Origin: Fibrivirga algicola
GTDB taxonomy: Bacteria > Bacteroidota > Bacteroidia > Cytophagales > Spirosomataceae
Direction of reading: 5' to 3'
DNA: 64,000 nucleotides
Assembly: GCF_011742925.1 (NCBI RefSeq)
Contig: NZ_WAEL01000012.1
Span: 95,378 to 159,377, forward strand
The stretch's first letter is position 1, and each line of letters starts with the position of its first letter. Below the pieces are notes generated by a model. The model worked only from the letters and a program-made list of their open reading frames with translations. It had not been told where the DNA came from and did not search any database. Both the position numbers and the translations under genes were made by a program. Below are positions 44,417 to 53,979 of the stretch, in pieces.

Positions 44417-45928
44417 ATGGCAACCCCTATTGATCGTTTACAGGCATACATAAAAAATTCTAATTACAAAATTATTCTTTCCTTAGGGGAAGTAGTAATT
44501 GAAAAAACGCCAATAGGCCAGGGAGGAAATGGCGTTGTTTATGCTGCTTCAATAGATGGAAACGAGGTTGCATTGAAATTTCTGGTTTCAAATGAGACCG
44601 GTGAGTCAAAGAAAAGGAAAACTAAAAGATTTTTATCTGAGTACTATAATGTTGTTACATTGAGTAACACAAATAATATAATACGATACATAAACTATGA
44701 GAACTTAACTATATCTGATTCTAACGAAGATATATCAGTCCCGGTCATCATTATGAAACGGTATAAGGGATCGCTTGCCGGGTCAAAGACTAGTAAAAGC
44801 TTAGAAGAGTTTATCAAGATTTTTAAATTTCTGATCAGTACTGTTAAAAATATACACAATTCAGGTATAATCCATCGAGACATAAAGCCAGAAAATATCT
44901 TACTTGATGAATTCGGTTTTGTATTAACGGATTTTGGCATCGCAAGCTATAATCCAGAATTATTCGCTATTAGAGCAATTACTAAAAAAAGTGAGAGGCT
45001 TGGCAATCGCGTCTTTTCAGCTCCCGAACAAGAGAATGGTGGTATTCATGCGGCAGTAACAATGGATATATATGCAATTGGACAAGTCTTACAATGGTAT
45101 GCTACAGGATCAACGCATCGAGGTACCGGAAGAACTAAGGTAGAAGATGTATTTGCTGAGACTAGTCTATATGACAAAATTATTGACAAATGTTTAGAAC
45201 AAGACCCTCGTAGAAGGTTTCAATCAATCAAAGAAATTGAAGCGTTTATAGAAATTCAGAAAGAAAAGCCTTATTTTACTTATTTAAGTCTCTTTAGCTC
45301 GGTCTGTAGACGTTCATTTCCAAGAAATGATTTCGGCATAGTTCATTCTAATGAACAATTAAAAATAGATAGATTATTTAATAATTTATTAGAAAAAATA
45401 AGCAATTTCGACGATAAGCTTTGGTTTCTTAGCGATACTATATATTACGATGCTTTTTCTTTAAAAAGTCAAGGGAAATCATCTTGGAAATTCGATGACG
45501 ATGAATTTACCATTTCTGATGTTTGGGTACATTATAATTCAAGTGAATACAACGATTTTATTCTTGTACGTTTCAAGCAATCGGAACCATTCTTAGTTAA
45601 TGGAGTTGAGCAATATGAGACTTGTATAGTTGATGATATTCATCATATATCACACTCTGAGTATCACAATAAAATGGCAGATATTAATGGTGAAATATGG
45701 GAATTATCAGAACACAAATCTGAAAAAATAATAAGATCCGAAGAGTCTGGTTATTTTTTTCTTTGCACAGAATTCCACTGCGTTTTTCAAGACGAGAATA
45801 GAAGTGTAATCGACAATTTTTTAATCGACAAAAAAACAGATGGGCAAATACCTACTATTGAAGAGATTAGTATCATTAAGGAAAAAACAAAAAGGAATAT
45901 AGATTTAGAGGTACGTTCGAGACTTTAA
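44417..45928 (+). CDS. Serine/threonine protein kinase with C-terminal extension
   Basis: A 503-residue eukaryote-like kinase. The kinase domain is about residues 20-280: glycine loop IGQGGNGVVYAA, catalytic Lys in EVALKFL, HRD loop IIHRDIKPENILL and DFG in LTDFGIAS. A roughly 220-residue C-terminal domain of unknown type follows (HYNSSEYNDFILVRFKQSEPF). No transmembrane segment is visible, so it is cytosolic. It lies at the end of the defence island; kinases of this kind occur in phage defence, but the role here is inferred from position. Confidence 0.9.
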   Translation: MATPIDRLQAYIKNSNYKIILSLGEVVIEKTPIGQGGNGVVYAASIDGNEVALKFLVSNETGESKKRKTKRFLSEYYNVVTLSNTNNIIRYINYENLTISDSNEDISVPVIIMKRYKGSLAGSKTSKSLEEFIKIFKFLISTVKNIHNSGIIHRDIKPENILLDEFGFVLTDFGIASYNPELFAIRAITKKSERLGNRVFSAPEQENGGIHAAVTMDIYAIGQVLQWYATGSTHRGTGRTKVEDVFAETSLYDKIIDKCLEQDPRRRFQSIKEIEAFIEIQKEKPYFTYLSLFSSVCRRSFPRNDFGIVHSNEQLKIDRLFNNLLEKISNFDDKLWFLSDTIYYDAFSLKSQGKSSWKFDDDEFTISDVWVHYNSSEYNDFILVRFKQSEPFLVNGVEQYETCIVDDIHHISHSEYHNKMADINGEIWELSEHKSEKIIRSEESGYFFLCTEFHCVFQDENRSVIDNFLIDKKTDGQIPTIEEISIIKEKTKRNIDLEVRSRL

Positions 45929-46557
45929 TTACATGACTATATATTTATAAATTTGTGTCATCATAATATATATGTTCCACTTGTTCCTTATAATATAGCA
46001 TGAGTAATCGCTATGCCTTCTCTTTTCAAACCTTGCCTTCCTTTTTACAAATATTGAACGAGTACCCACTTTATGCAAAGTTCAACTTTGACAAAACTAT
46101 TCTGCTTCTGGAATTGCATACAATATATTAAGAATGACCGCTATTACTACGTCTAAATAGCGAAGAGACTAGTGAGTTTTATTTACCTTACGATTACGCA
46201 AGTCATGCCCGCTATGCAGTAGAGCAACGCCTAAGATCACCGCATTACTGGGCTAATTTATTAATCTAACTTAGGTTTACTGCCACCTTATCAGTTGATC
46301 CCTTTCAAGTCGGGTAGTGCCGTTTGACCACTTGGTACCGAACTTTGGGGCGATCAAAGAGCCCATTCCCCTAAAATAGAGATTCCCCACTGCAACATCA
46401 TAGTACCACATTAGCTTATATAAAGAGTAAGCTATTTGGCGAAATTTATCGATAAATGACCCGGCTGTTGGAGGTCGAGTAAGAGGAAGGCAACCCGATC
46501 CACCCCATTAAGCATGCCTTCGAAATGCAACTCCCGCTGAACCCACTGTGAGGTCTT
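45929..46557. other. Region with a coding remnant and no intact gene
   Basis: About 630 bp. One stretch (46135-46266, plus) can be read as about 40 codons ending FYLPYDYASHARYAVEQRLR...ANLLI before a stop, which looks like the tail of a lost gene; upstream it is interrupted by stops. No repeat recognised. An insertion or recombination scar is possible. Confidence 0.35.
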
Positions 46558-46776
46558 CTACATATGGACTGCTTGCTTGGGTACAACGGTCACGATGGCC
46601 GCCGTGCGCTCCGGTCTTTGGATGGTCAGCAGCATTGTGCGCAGGATCTCCATGCTATCGGCGTAGCTCAGCCCATCCGCGGGTCGTCGGGCGGCTAGCC
46701 AGTGGTAGGCCAGTTGCTGAAGGGCTTCTTGGTAGGGGGTGGCGTCTAGCAACTCAGTCCAAATGCGCAGGTTCAT
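46558..46776 (-). CDS. Possible small hypothetical protein
   Basis: A 72-codon ORF (MNLRIWTELLDATPYQEAL...AVHM), GC-rich, divergent from the serine recombinase gene. No family match. It may be a genuine small protein or an accidental frame; the ATG has no obvious ribosome site. Confidence 0.35.
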   Translation of the reverse strand: MNLRIWTELLDATPYQEALQQLAYHWLAARRPADGLSYADSMEILRTMLLTIQRPERTAAIVTVVPKQAVHM

Positions 46777-46913
46777 AGCTCTAATTTATAACTTGATCCG
46801 TCTATTTACATGTGTTAAACGGACGTTCAAGACCCGTAAAACAACCCGTGGAACACCTATCTTTGAAGAACGTTAGGGCAGTTTGTCACTAATTACCCCC
46901 TCCCTCCTACTTC

Positions 46914-47606
46914 ATGACCCTACCCCTATCCACCCCTCTCCTTACCTCCTCTAACCTGATTCGGTACGTGGCCTACTACCGGGTCTCCACCAAACAACAG
47001 GGCGACTCGGGCCTTGGCCTGGCCGCCCAGCAGACGGCCGTGGCCAGCTTTGTTCGAGGTCCTATCGTGGCCGAGTTCACCGAAGTCGAGTCAGGTAAGA
47101 ACAATGGGCGGGTACAGTTGACTCAGGCCATCGAGCGGGCCAAGAAAGAGGGAGCGATTCTGGTCATTGCCAAGCTCGACCGGCTGAGTCGCAACGCCTC
47201 CTTCATCCTGACCCTACGGGATTCGGGCGTCAACTTTCAGTGCGTGGATCTGCCCGACGCCAACACGCTGACCATTGGCATCTTTGCCACTCTGGCTCAG
47301 CATGAGCGCGAACTCATCAGCAGCCGCACCAAAGCGGCGCTGCAAGCGAAGAAAGCGCAGGGGGCCGTCCTGGGAAAGCCCGCGAACCTCACCCCGGCCG
47401 CTCAGGCCAAAGGAGCCGCCGCGAATGTGGCTCAGGCTAAAGCCAACGAGAACAACCGCCGCGCCTTGTCAATGGCCCTGGCCTACCGGGCCGCAGGCAA
47501 GAACCTGGTGCAGATCGCCGATGAGCTTAACCGGGCCGGGTTTCGCACCGCTCGGGGCAGCTCCTTTCAGGCCACTCAGGTCATGCGCCTGCTCAAGCGG
47601 GGCTAG
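46914..47606 (+). CDS. Serine site-specific recombinase (resolvase/invertase)
   Basis: A 230-residue serine recombinase. The catalytic Ser lies in VAYYRVSTKQQGDSG; further family motifs are LVIAKLDRLSRN (residues about 85-95) and the C-terminal HTH (MALAYRAAGKNLVQIADELNRAGF). Size matches small resolvases/invertases. It is followed after about 200 bp by the second attC-like array, whose start has the same 22 bp as array 1. It could act on a nearby site or be the remnant of a transposon. Confidence 0.92.
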   Translation: MTLPLSTPLLTSSNLIRYVAYYRVSTKQQGDSGLGLAAQQTAVASFVRGPIVAEFTEVESGKNNGRVQLTQAIERAKKEGAILVIAKLDRLSRNASFILTLRDSGVNFQCVDLPDANTLTIGIFATLAQHERELISSRTKAALQAKKAQGAVLGKPANLTPAAQAKGAAANVAQAKANENNRRALSMALAYRAAGKNLVQIADELNRAGFRTARGSSFQATQVMRLLKRG

Positions 47607-47803
47607 CCGTTCCAAGCTTATCTGTCAACAAGTTCGTGAGTGCCTCAGACCCAAAAAGCAGGTCATTGATTTGCGGATGTCACCACCTGTGCGTAAGCTT
47701 GTGAGACAGAATTTGACAACCACTGTAGATGGCTCAAACGCACTCGATTGGTGACATCAAATCAACTATTGTTTGTTGATTATCAGCTGGTTTTAGTTTA
47801 GTG

Positions 47804-47825
47804 CCCTTGCGCCCTTTACTATGTT
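47804..47825 (+). other. 22-bp sequence shared with the start of array 1
   Basis: Identical to 11161-11182; here it runs into GTTGGGT (47823-47829), a right attC-like box. Upstream, the usual left box ACCCAAC is absent. Marks the left end of array 2. Confidence 0.65.
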
Positions 47826-47865
47826 GGGTGAAAGTTCAAGCAGTGGCTTGTGCGTGTGCCGTTTT

Positions 47866-48110
47866 CCGGGCGACAGGGAGCTTGCCGCTGGTTGCCGTCG
47901 GGTGGTGCGTTAGGTAGCGTCGGTTGACAGTGGGTACGCCCCGGTTAGGTAAGCAGGGGCAAGTGAGGTTAGTTTCGTCTGACAGTGCGAACGCCTGAGT
48001 TGGAAAGTTTGAGGTTTCCACTTTTAGGGTTACCAGCGACACAGCGAACGCCCCGGTAAGGTTGCCCCGACGAGTCAGGTAGGTTGTGCCCGACAAGCCA
48101 ACCGCTCCGG
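47866..48110 (+). repeat. Tandem repeat with about 55-bp period
   Basis: Five degenerate copies, each with a GACAG-type motif (GAC at 47872, 47926, 47981, 48038 and 48092), often followed by GNGNGAACGCC and a GTTAGGT-like or GGTAAG stretch. The period of 54-57 bp matches the spacing of GACAG motifs in array 1. Confidence 0.6.
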
Positions 48111-48182
48111 TCGGGAGAACAGGGCAAAGCAAATCACAACGTAATGAAGGCTTCGCGTTCGGCATACAAAAGGATATATAAA

Positions 48183-51100
48183 ATGGGCATCGGTAAAAAA
48201 ATAATTATTTTAATACTCTTAGTGTGCAGCTTGCCCTCCTTGGCGCAAATCACATTTGCTCCTCCCATATGTTCAGAGCTTACGAATATACAAGTCGGCT
48301 CACACTTCTATCCGTTAGGTGATTTTAATGGAGATGGTAAGATTGATATGGCGATACAAGAATTGTCAAACAATAGAAGGACTTCTAACATAGCTATTTA
48401 TTTTGGGAACGGCGATGGAAGTTTTAAGTATTTTAAATCAATTGATTTGAGTAATCACGTAGGTATTAGTGGGATAATTTCAGCAGACTATAATAATGAT
48501 AAGATATTAGATTTGGCAGTCTATATCACAAATAAACTGAATCTTGGTTTTAGCGATGTCGATGAATATTTATTGATATTCAGAGGAGATGGAGCTGGTA
48601 ATTTTACTCAAATAAATAGTATTTCACTCGGAATTAATCGTTCAAATATAATTTACAGTTTTACGAATACAGATTTTAATGGTGACGGATATACTGACTT
48701 GGCAGTTTCCAAAAAAGCGGAATACGTTATCTCTATTTATATAGGTAATGGTAAAGGTGAATTCTCTGTCGCTGGATCCGTAAACTTTGGCTTTGGTTCG
48801 AGTATTATTGATGTTATTTCGATGGATATGAATGGAGATAAAAAAGATGACCTAGTTTTATCAGATATAGGTGATAATAAAGGAATTAGCATTATACTTG
48901 GAAATGATAAAAACAATTTTTCATCTAAAAATATAAGGAATTTTGATGGAGGAGTTTTAAGCTGTAAAGATTTCAATAATGATGGCATAATTGATATCGC
49001 TTCTTATTCCCCATCAGGTCTTACTATTTTATTAGCGGATACTAGCTTACATTTTTCTCATTTACCAGCATTAAAACTATCAGATACATTTTATACCTCC
49101 CCATTAATTGGCGAAGACTTCAATAATGATAACAAGATAGATTTGGCTGTAAAAGGTCCAAATGAATTATTTATTTTGATTGGAGATGGAACAGGAAAAT
49201 TTATCACTGGAAAAGAACGGTATCAAAATGGTAGTTCCTTCATGAGTTCGTCAGATTTCAATGGCGATGGTAAGATCGATATATTTATTCCACAAACATC
49301 TTGTAGTACATTATCAAATGGCGGATTCAGTACTTTGTTAAATACAACCTTAACCCAAAGTATAGATTTCTTTCCAAAAAGCTCTGGTAATGGTGGTGAT
49401 GTGACAATCAGTTTCTCTGGTCTTTTGATTAAAACGGGTATAAATGTTAAGTTAGTTAAAAATGGCGCACAGGATATATCTGCATCACAAATTTTATTGC
49501 CGCGTGAATTTGAAGCAAAGGCAACATTCGATTTAAGAAACAAGGAATTAGGAGACTATGATATAATCATAATAGATGCTTCAGGGGTAGTAATAAACCG
49601 TCTTAAAGAATTTAAAATTGTTTCCTTTAAAAAACCAGATATTTGGGTTCAAATAGCAGGCCCTGATTTAATTCGTTCAGGAAGACCTTCCACATTTATA
49701 GTCCAAGTAGGCAATAAAGGAAATTGTAACGCAACTGGTATACCTATTTTTTTATTTGTCACAGGTAATAATAAAGTTGAATTTATGAATAATTTTTCAG
49801 GATTAAATGGTCAAAAATTAGATACTTTGATTTACTCTTCTCGTGATTCCCTTTTTGGAAGTAGTATCAGAAACAAATCTTATTGGCTTTTAATACCTGA
49901 ATTAAGTCTTGGCTCAATTAAAAATATTGAAATTCAAGTAACATCACTTACAAATAATGAAGAATTTGAAATAAGAGCAGTAGTAAACTCTCCTTTGTTT
50001 GCTTCTCCTTTGCCCGCTGAAAAAGAAGAGTGTCATTTTGCATTAGCTAAAGTTGTAATGGGTGCTGTTCTTTCAAATATTAAAGACGAAATAATTGGCG
50101 ATGCACTTCAGTGCTTAGATGGAGGAATAAGTACATTTAATAATGGCTTAAATATATATAGAAATTGGGGTTATAATAACAATATAGATATTATGGATTT
50201 TGGATACGGCTTTGCTAGCACTTTATATTCCTGTGCTTCAACAGCATCAATATTTTTACCCCAATTGCGTGTAGTTAAGGTTTTAGATAAAGTTTTTGAC
50301 GTATTAGATAATACGGTTGGCTCTGGTTTAAATGGAGCTCAAGCAGCTGTTAAATGTAGAGATGTCTATGATTTAGCTGGAAATAGAGGTTCTAAAAGAA
50401 TTAGAAGTCTTAATTCTGTCGATCCAAATGACAAAATAGGTGTTGGTATTACGTCTAAGCATCACATTACAGGAAATGAACCTTTACAGTATGGCATTAG
50501 GTTTGAAAATAATGCGAAAGCAACAGCGGATGCCCAGGTAGTTAGAATCATAGATACCCTCGACCGTACTAAGTTTGATTTATCCACATTTCAACTCAAT
50601 TTTTTTAATTTTAGTGGTAAATACGTTAATATTATTCCAGGGCAGAAAAAAAGAATTGAGTTAATAGATTTGCGACCCCAAAAGAACTTAATACTTAAAA
50701 TAGTAGCTGAACTTGATGAAATGTCAGGAATATTTACGACAGAATGTATATCGTTAGACCCTAAAACATTGAAGCTTACTTCTGATCCTATACTAGGATT
50801 TCTTCCACCAAATGTGAATGCACCTGAGGGGGAAGGAGGTATTTATTATACGGTTGCTGCTAAGTCAGATTTACCCAATAACACAACAATTAACAACAAG
50901 GCATTAATTTATTTCGATACTAATGCTCCGATTTCTACACCTGTTTGGAGTAATTCGCTTGATAAAGTCGCTCCAAGCAGTTATGTAAGTGCCTTACCTG
51001 CTATTACTACAGATACAACTTTCACAATAAAATGGCAGGGAACAGATAGAGAATCAGGTATTGAGAGATATGATATTTATTACTCAGTAAATAATAAAAT

Positions 51101-51521
51101 TTTCAAGCCACTAACTTTAAATACCAAAAATATTTCATATAAATTTACAGGTAAAGCTGATTCTACTTACTCATTTTATTCTATTGCAGTCGATAGTGTT
51201 GGAAATAGGGAAATTATTCCTACTTCTTTTGATGCTAAAACTACAATTGGTAGGATTTTATCTATTAAGCCAATTCTAAATGACAACTTTAATATATATC
51301 CCAATCCAGCGAAAAATACTATATATATTGAAACTGAAAAGTCAATAAAAATTGATCAAATATCACTATTTTCTATAAATGGGAAAAAGATTGAAGCGAA
51401 AGTAAAAAGTTTTACAGACGGAAAATATCAATTAACTATCAGTAATATTCCAACCGGAGTTTACTTGTTAAATTTGGCAAATAAATATAATGTCGTAACT
51501 AGAAAAATAATAATTGAATAG
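48183..51521 (+). CDS. Secreted FG-GAP repeat protein with T9SS sorting domain
   Basis: Open from 48084, but ATG 48183 starts a signal peptide (MGIGKKIIILILLVCSLPSLAQ), giving 1112 residues. Seven calcium-type FG-GAP/VCBS loops occur between about 40 and 400 (for example DFNGDGKIDMAI, DYNNDKILDLAV, DFNNDNKIDLAV), forming a beta-propeller, then CARDB-like beta domains and a C-terminal T9SS type A domain (FNIYPNPAKNTIYIE...GVYLLNL). It is exported to the surface, function probably adhesion or binding. It is much more AT-rich than the flanking array, lies alone between attC-like boundaries, and is in the cassette orientation. Confidence 0.88.
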   Translation: MGIGKKIIILILLVCSLPSLAQITFAPPICSELTNIQVGSHFYPLGDFNGDGKIDMAIQELSNNRRTSNIAIYFGNGDGSFKYFKSIDLSNHVGISGIISADYNNDKILDLAVYITNKLNLGFSDVDEYLLIFRGDGAGNFTQINSISLGINRSNIIYSFTNTDFNGDGYTDLAVSKKAEYVISIYIGNGKGEFSVAGSVNFGFGSSIIDVISMDMNGDKKDDLVLSDIGDNKGISIILGNDKNNFSSKNIRNFDGGVLSCKDFNNDGIIDIASYSPSGLTILLADTSLHFSHLPALKLSDTFYTSPLIGEDFNNDNKIDLAVKGPNELFILIGDGTGKFITGKERYQNGSSFMSSSDFNGDGKIDIFIPQTSCSTLSNGGFSTLLNTTLTQSIDFFPKSSGNGGDVTISFSGLLIKTGINVKLVKNGAQDISASQILLPREFEAKATFDLRNKELGDYDIIIIDASGVVINRLKEFKIVSFKKPDIWVQIAGPDLIRSGRPSTFIVQVGNKGNCNATGIPIFLFVTGNNKVEFMNNFSGLNGQKLDTLIYSSRDSLFGSSIRNKSYWLLIPELSLGSIKNIEIQVTSLTNNEEFEIRAVVNSPLFASPLPAEKEECHFALAKVVMGAVLSNIKDEIIGDALQCLDGGISTFNNGLNIYRNWGYNNNIDIMDFGYGFASTLYSCASTASIFLPQLRVVKVLDKVFDVLDNTVGSGLNGAQAAVKCRDVYDLAGNRGSKRIRSLNSVDPNDKIGVGITSKHHITGNEPLQYGIRFENNAKATADAQVVRIIDTLDRTKFDLSTFQLNFFNFSGKYVNIIPGQKKRIELIDLRPQKNLILKIVAELDEMSGIFTTECISLDPKTLKLTSDPILGFLPPNVNAPEGEGGIYYTVAAKSDLPNNTTINNKALIYFDTNAPISTPVWSNSLDKVAPSSYVSALPAITTDTTFTIKWQGTDRESGIERYDIYYSVNNKIFKPLTLNTKNISYKFTGKADSTYSFYSIAVDSVGNREIIPTSFDAKTTIGRILSIKPILNDNFNIYPNPAKNTIYIETEKSIKIDQISLFSINGKKIEAKVKSFTDGKYQLTISNIPTGVYLLNLANKYNVVTRKIIIE

Positions 51522-51597
51522 ATCAAAGGTGCTTTGTGTTTCGCTCCGCGTGTGAGCTTCCTGGTGACAGGTTGCTCGCCTCCGAAGGAGGGGTTCA

Positions 51598-51679
51598 GCC
51601 CAACAAAGGGTGTAAAGGTAGCAGGCACGTCTGTTTAGGCGAGTAACTCGTTCGCCATCAGCCCTTTCGGGCGTTGGGC
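51598..51679 (+). repeat. attC-like site of array 2 (82 bp), compensatory box
   Basis: GCCCAAC at 51598-51604 and GTTGGGC at 51673-51679. Compared with ACCCAAC/GTTGGGT in array 1, both boxes changed together (A to G and T to C), so their pairing is kept. Inner AAAGGGTG...CATCAGCCCTTT is conserved. This supports selection for folding. Confidence 0.7.
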
Positions 51680-51796
51680 GGTGCGTACAAGTAAGTGGCA
51701 TGGGCGCGTCTTGGTCGACAGGAATCATACAGGCACAGCGCGTTAAAGTATTGAGTGACCAGAGTTTAAACTTCACAACGGGTAAAATGTCTATCT

Positions 51797-52348
51797 ATGA
51801 CTTTTAGCGATTTTGCTACAGTTGCTTCCAACTTAGCAACAGTTGGAGCATTTTTTTTGGCATTGTTTTATGCGCGGAAAATCAACGAAAATGTGGAGAA
51901 ACGAAAAAACGACATTCTTAAAGAAAAAGAATGGCAAGTAATATGGGCGGACAATTTTTTAAAAAAAGCAATTGAATTTAACGATACACTTTCTTCATCA
52001 CTGGTGAAATTTGCCATTGCTCACAAGCTTGATGATCAAAAAGAATCACTTGATCTAGTTTCTAAATCAAGACATGACCTTTATAAATTGTCTGAATTAG
52101 AATGGAATTTAAAGAATTATACTTTGTTTACAAGCGATTTTCAAAAGAATAAGCAATTAAACGAAATACAATTAGTGCTTATGAATTTCATTACGAGTTT
52201 ACACACGACAAAAGGATAAGTAAATCTCGAAGATTTTAGAAAAAAGCAGTTTGAGTATTCTAAACTAATTCGTGAGATTCATTCAGAATTACTAGAAATA
52301 AAGCCATCGCAAAAGACCTTTGACTTTCACAACCTCAATCCTAACTAA
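51797..52348 (+). pseudogene. Membrane protein with in-frame stop, cassette gene
   Basis: The first ORF (51797-52219, 140 residues) has one N-terminal hydrophobic segment (SNLATVGAFFLALFYARKI) and a helical charged rest. After TAA at 52217-52219 the same frame continues for 42 more codons (VNLEDFRKKQFEYSKLIREIH...FHNLNPN) to TAA at 52346-52348, with coding-like composition. The simplest reading is a nonsense mutation near the C terminus; a functional truncated protein or readthrough is possible. It lies between two attC-like sites, in cassette orientation. Confidence 0.6.
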
Positions 52349-52450
52349 TGCGATTGTACACATTAGGGCAAATCGGTTGTGTGCTTGCTAGTCAGCTCTG
52401 CGGTGGCGTGTTACCTCTGACAGGTGACTCTCGGCGCGTTCAACGAGACG

Positions 52451-52509
52451 TCCCAACAAGCAAAGGGTGCAAAGGTGGCAACGTACCTGTGAGGGCAGCC
52501 GGGTTAGGC
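52451..52509 (+). repeat. Last attC-like site of array 2, degenerate
   Basis: The preceding block (GTCAGCTCTGCGG...CTGACAGG) and left box TCCCAAC followed by AAGCAAAGGGTGCAAAGG are conserved with the other sites. The right box is GTTAGGC at 52503-52509, which fits GTTRRRY but does not pair well with the left box. Probably the decayed end of the array. Confidence 0.45.
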
Positions 52510-52802
52510 TACCAGCGATACTATTTTTCAGGCTTGGCTAGTAATTGTACTATCCCGATGTGAGTTTTAGATGCCATCTTATGTAAATGAACTATTCTAA
52601 GAAGCAGCCCATAGATCATTTATAAGCAGTTTTGTTGGGGGCTTGGGTGAGCTTAACTACTAATTTTGGGTAATAATCAATATCATTCGTGACGCTCCTG
52701 TTACCAAGATCGAGATAAATGATCGCAATGATATTTCCCTAAACGATATACGTATAATCAACTGCAAATAGCCTATTTGGGGTTTCACGGTTCAGCCAGG
52801 GA

Positions 52803-53453
52803 CTATTTACAGTTAATACGGATATCGAAGTAAGCGAGTTGGTTACGGAACTGTTCACAGTTCATTTTTCGCTGACGCAGAATAGCTTGACGAAGGTGCT
52901 GCCGTGTGTAGCGACTACCTGGCATCAGACCGTTAGCTTCACAAAAAGCATCCAACTGCTGCTGGGTAAATCGACTGGATGAGCCAAGTTTAAGCGTTAT
53001 TTCAACTTGTTCGACGTTTTTTCGAGCGGCCAGCTTGCCCCGCAAATCAGTTATGGCTGCCCGAACTGTCAACCCAAATCCTAGCTCTCCCCGGTAGTTT
53101 ACGCAATAGTCCCAGAATTCGGTCTTTAATGCGCGCTGATAAAGAATGGCTCCACCAATGCGGTGCTTTACATGTACGGTCAGATACCCATTCCTCTGTA
53201 CGGATGCAATTACCTTATCGTCGCTTAATTGGTAATTGAGCCGAAAGAATCGACCGATGGTCCTAATTAACCAGTCTCCCGACCATTTTTCAATCGGTAC
53301 GCTTCTGACTAGTCTTCCCCACTCTCCTCTTCCTTCGTAAAAATGAACAACAGCCTGTGCGCTATCCACTAAAATTCGGTAATCATCTACCACCGCAAAG
53401 GCATTGGCAGATTGGTTAGTCTGTAAGTTGTTTAAAGAAGTCTCCTGCTCCAT
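52803..53453 (-). CDS. Hypothetical plasmid protein
   Basis: The open frame runs back to 53738, but the start at ATG 53453 (MEQETSLNNLQ) looks better, giving about 216 residues, because the region upstream has a different, less coding-like composition. A beta-rich first half (AFAVVDDYRILVDSAQAVVHFY, YLTVHVKHRIGGAIL) and a C-terminal helical part with many Arg/Gln (FTQQQLDAFCEANGL, LRQAILRQRKMNCEQFRNQLAYFDI) are seen. No family recognised. It is the last gene of the minus-strand backbone block. Confidence 0.55.
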   Translation of the reverse strand: MEQETSLNNLQTNQSANAFAVVDDYRILVDSAQAVVHFYEGRGEWGRLVRSVPIEKWSGDWLIRTIGRFFRLNYQLSDDKVIASVQRNGYLTVHVKHRIGGAILYQRALKTEFWDYCVNYRGELGFGLTVRAAITDLRGKLAARKNVEQVEITLKLGSSSRFTQQQLDAFCEANGLMPGSRYTRQHLRQAILRQRKMNCEQFRNQLAYFDIRINCK

Positions 53454-53754
53454 AAATCGGCGATTCCAGCCAGGCATCATATAGGCTCGGCCTAAAGCGG
53501 CCTTGCCAAATATACGCCATTTGGTGCAAGAGACTGACGGATAACGGACGTATGAACAGAGTAGGGGTAGTCGTCTTCTATTTTGTCCACCCTTGGATGT
53601 ACCAATCATCGGTATCCGATTATGATCAAAATGGGAAGCCAGGATAGACAACAGACAGTTGGTTTCGTGTGAACGTAATTTGTTTGGCAACTTAGTAAGC
53701 ATTCGACGTGCCCGGTGTAACATCCCGGAGCCGGACAATTAACCAATCGGCGGC

Positions 53755-53934
53755 CTATTCCTGCCACATTTGCAGTAAGCCGATCAGCAACAAAAATGCG
53801 ATTACCAGTCCGCAAATAGCTTGATTGGAGGAAAGCAGAGTAGCCCCCTTTATGAACCAGCCGTACAGGTCAGCAAGCTGATCATTAATTAAGAAATATG
53901 GACGACCAATGAACTCGGCTATACTAATCTCCAT
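53755..53934 (-). CDS. Small membrane protein (59 residues)
   Basis: A short ORF read codon by codon: ATG 53934, TAG at 53755. The product begins MEISIAEFIGRPYFLIND, and has a C-terminal hydrophobic helix (AICGLVIAFLLLIGLLQMWQE). A short plasmid or phage-like membrane peptide is plausible; no function is assigned. It is on the same strand as its neighbours, upstream of the 52.8-53.5 kb gene. Confidence 0.5.
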   Translation of the reverse strand: MEISIAEFIGRPYFLINDQLADLYGWFIKGATLLSSNQAICGLVIAFLLLIGLLQMWQE

Positions 53935-53979
53935 CGGGTTTATTTAAGTGGTTGCAGCACACTAACCCCTATTTTATGT

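Noticed and set aside
47866..48110. CRISPR array
   Set aside because: The copies are degenerate along their whole length, with no constant repeat and variable spacer pattern, and no cas genes are present.
52348..52563. 71-codon ORF after the membrane cassette gene
   Set aside because: It overlaps the attC-like block at 52370-52509 and reads the repeat itself.
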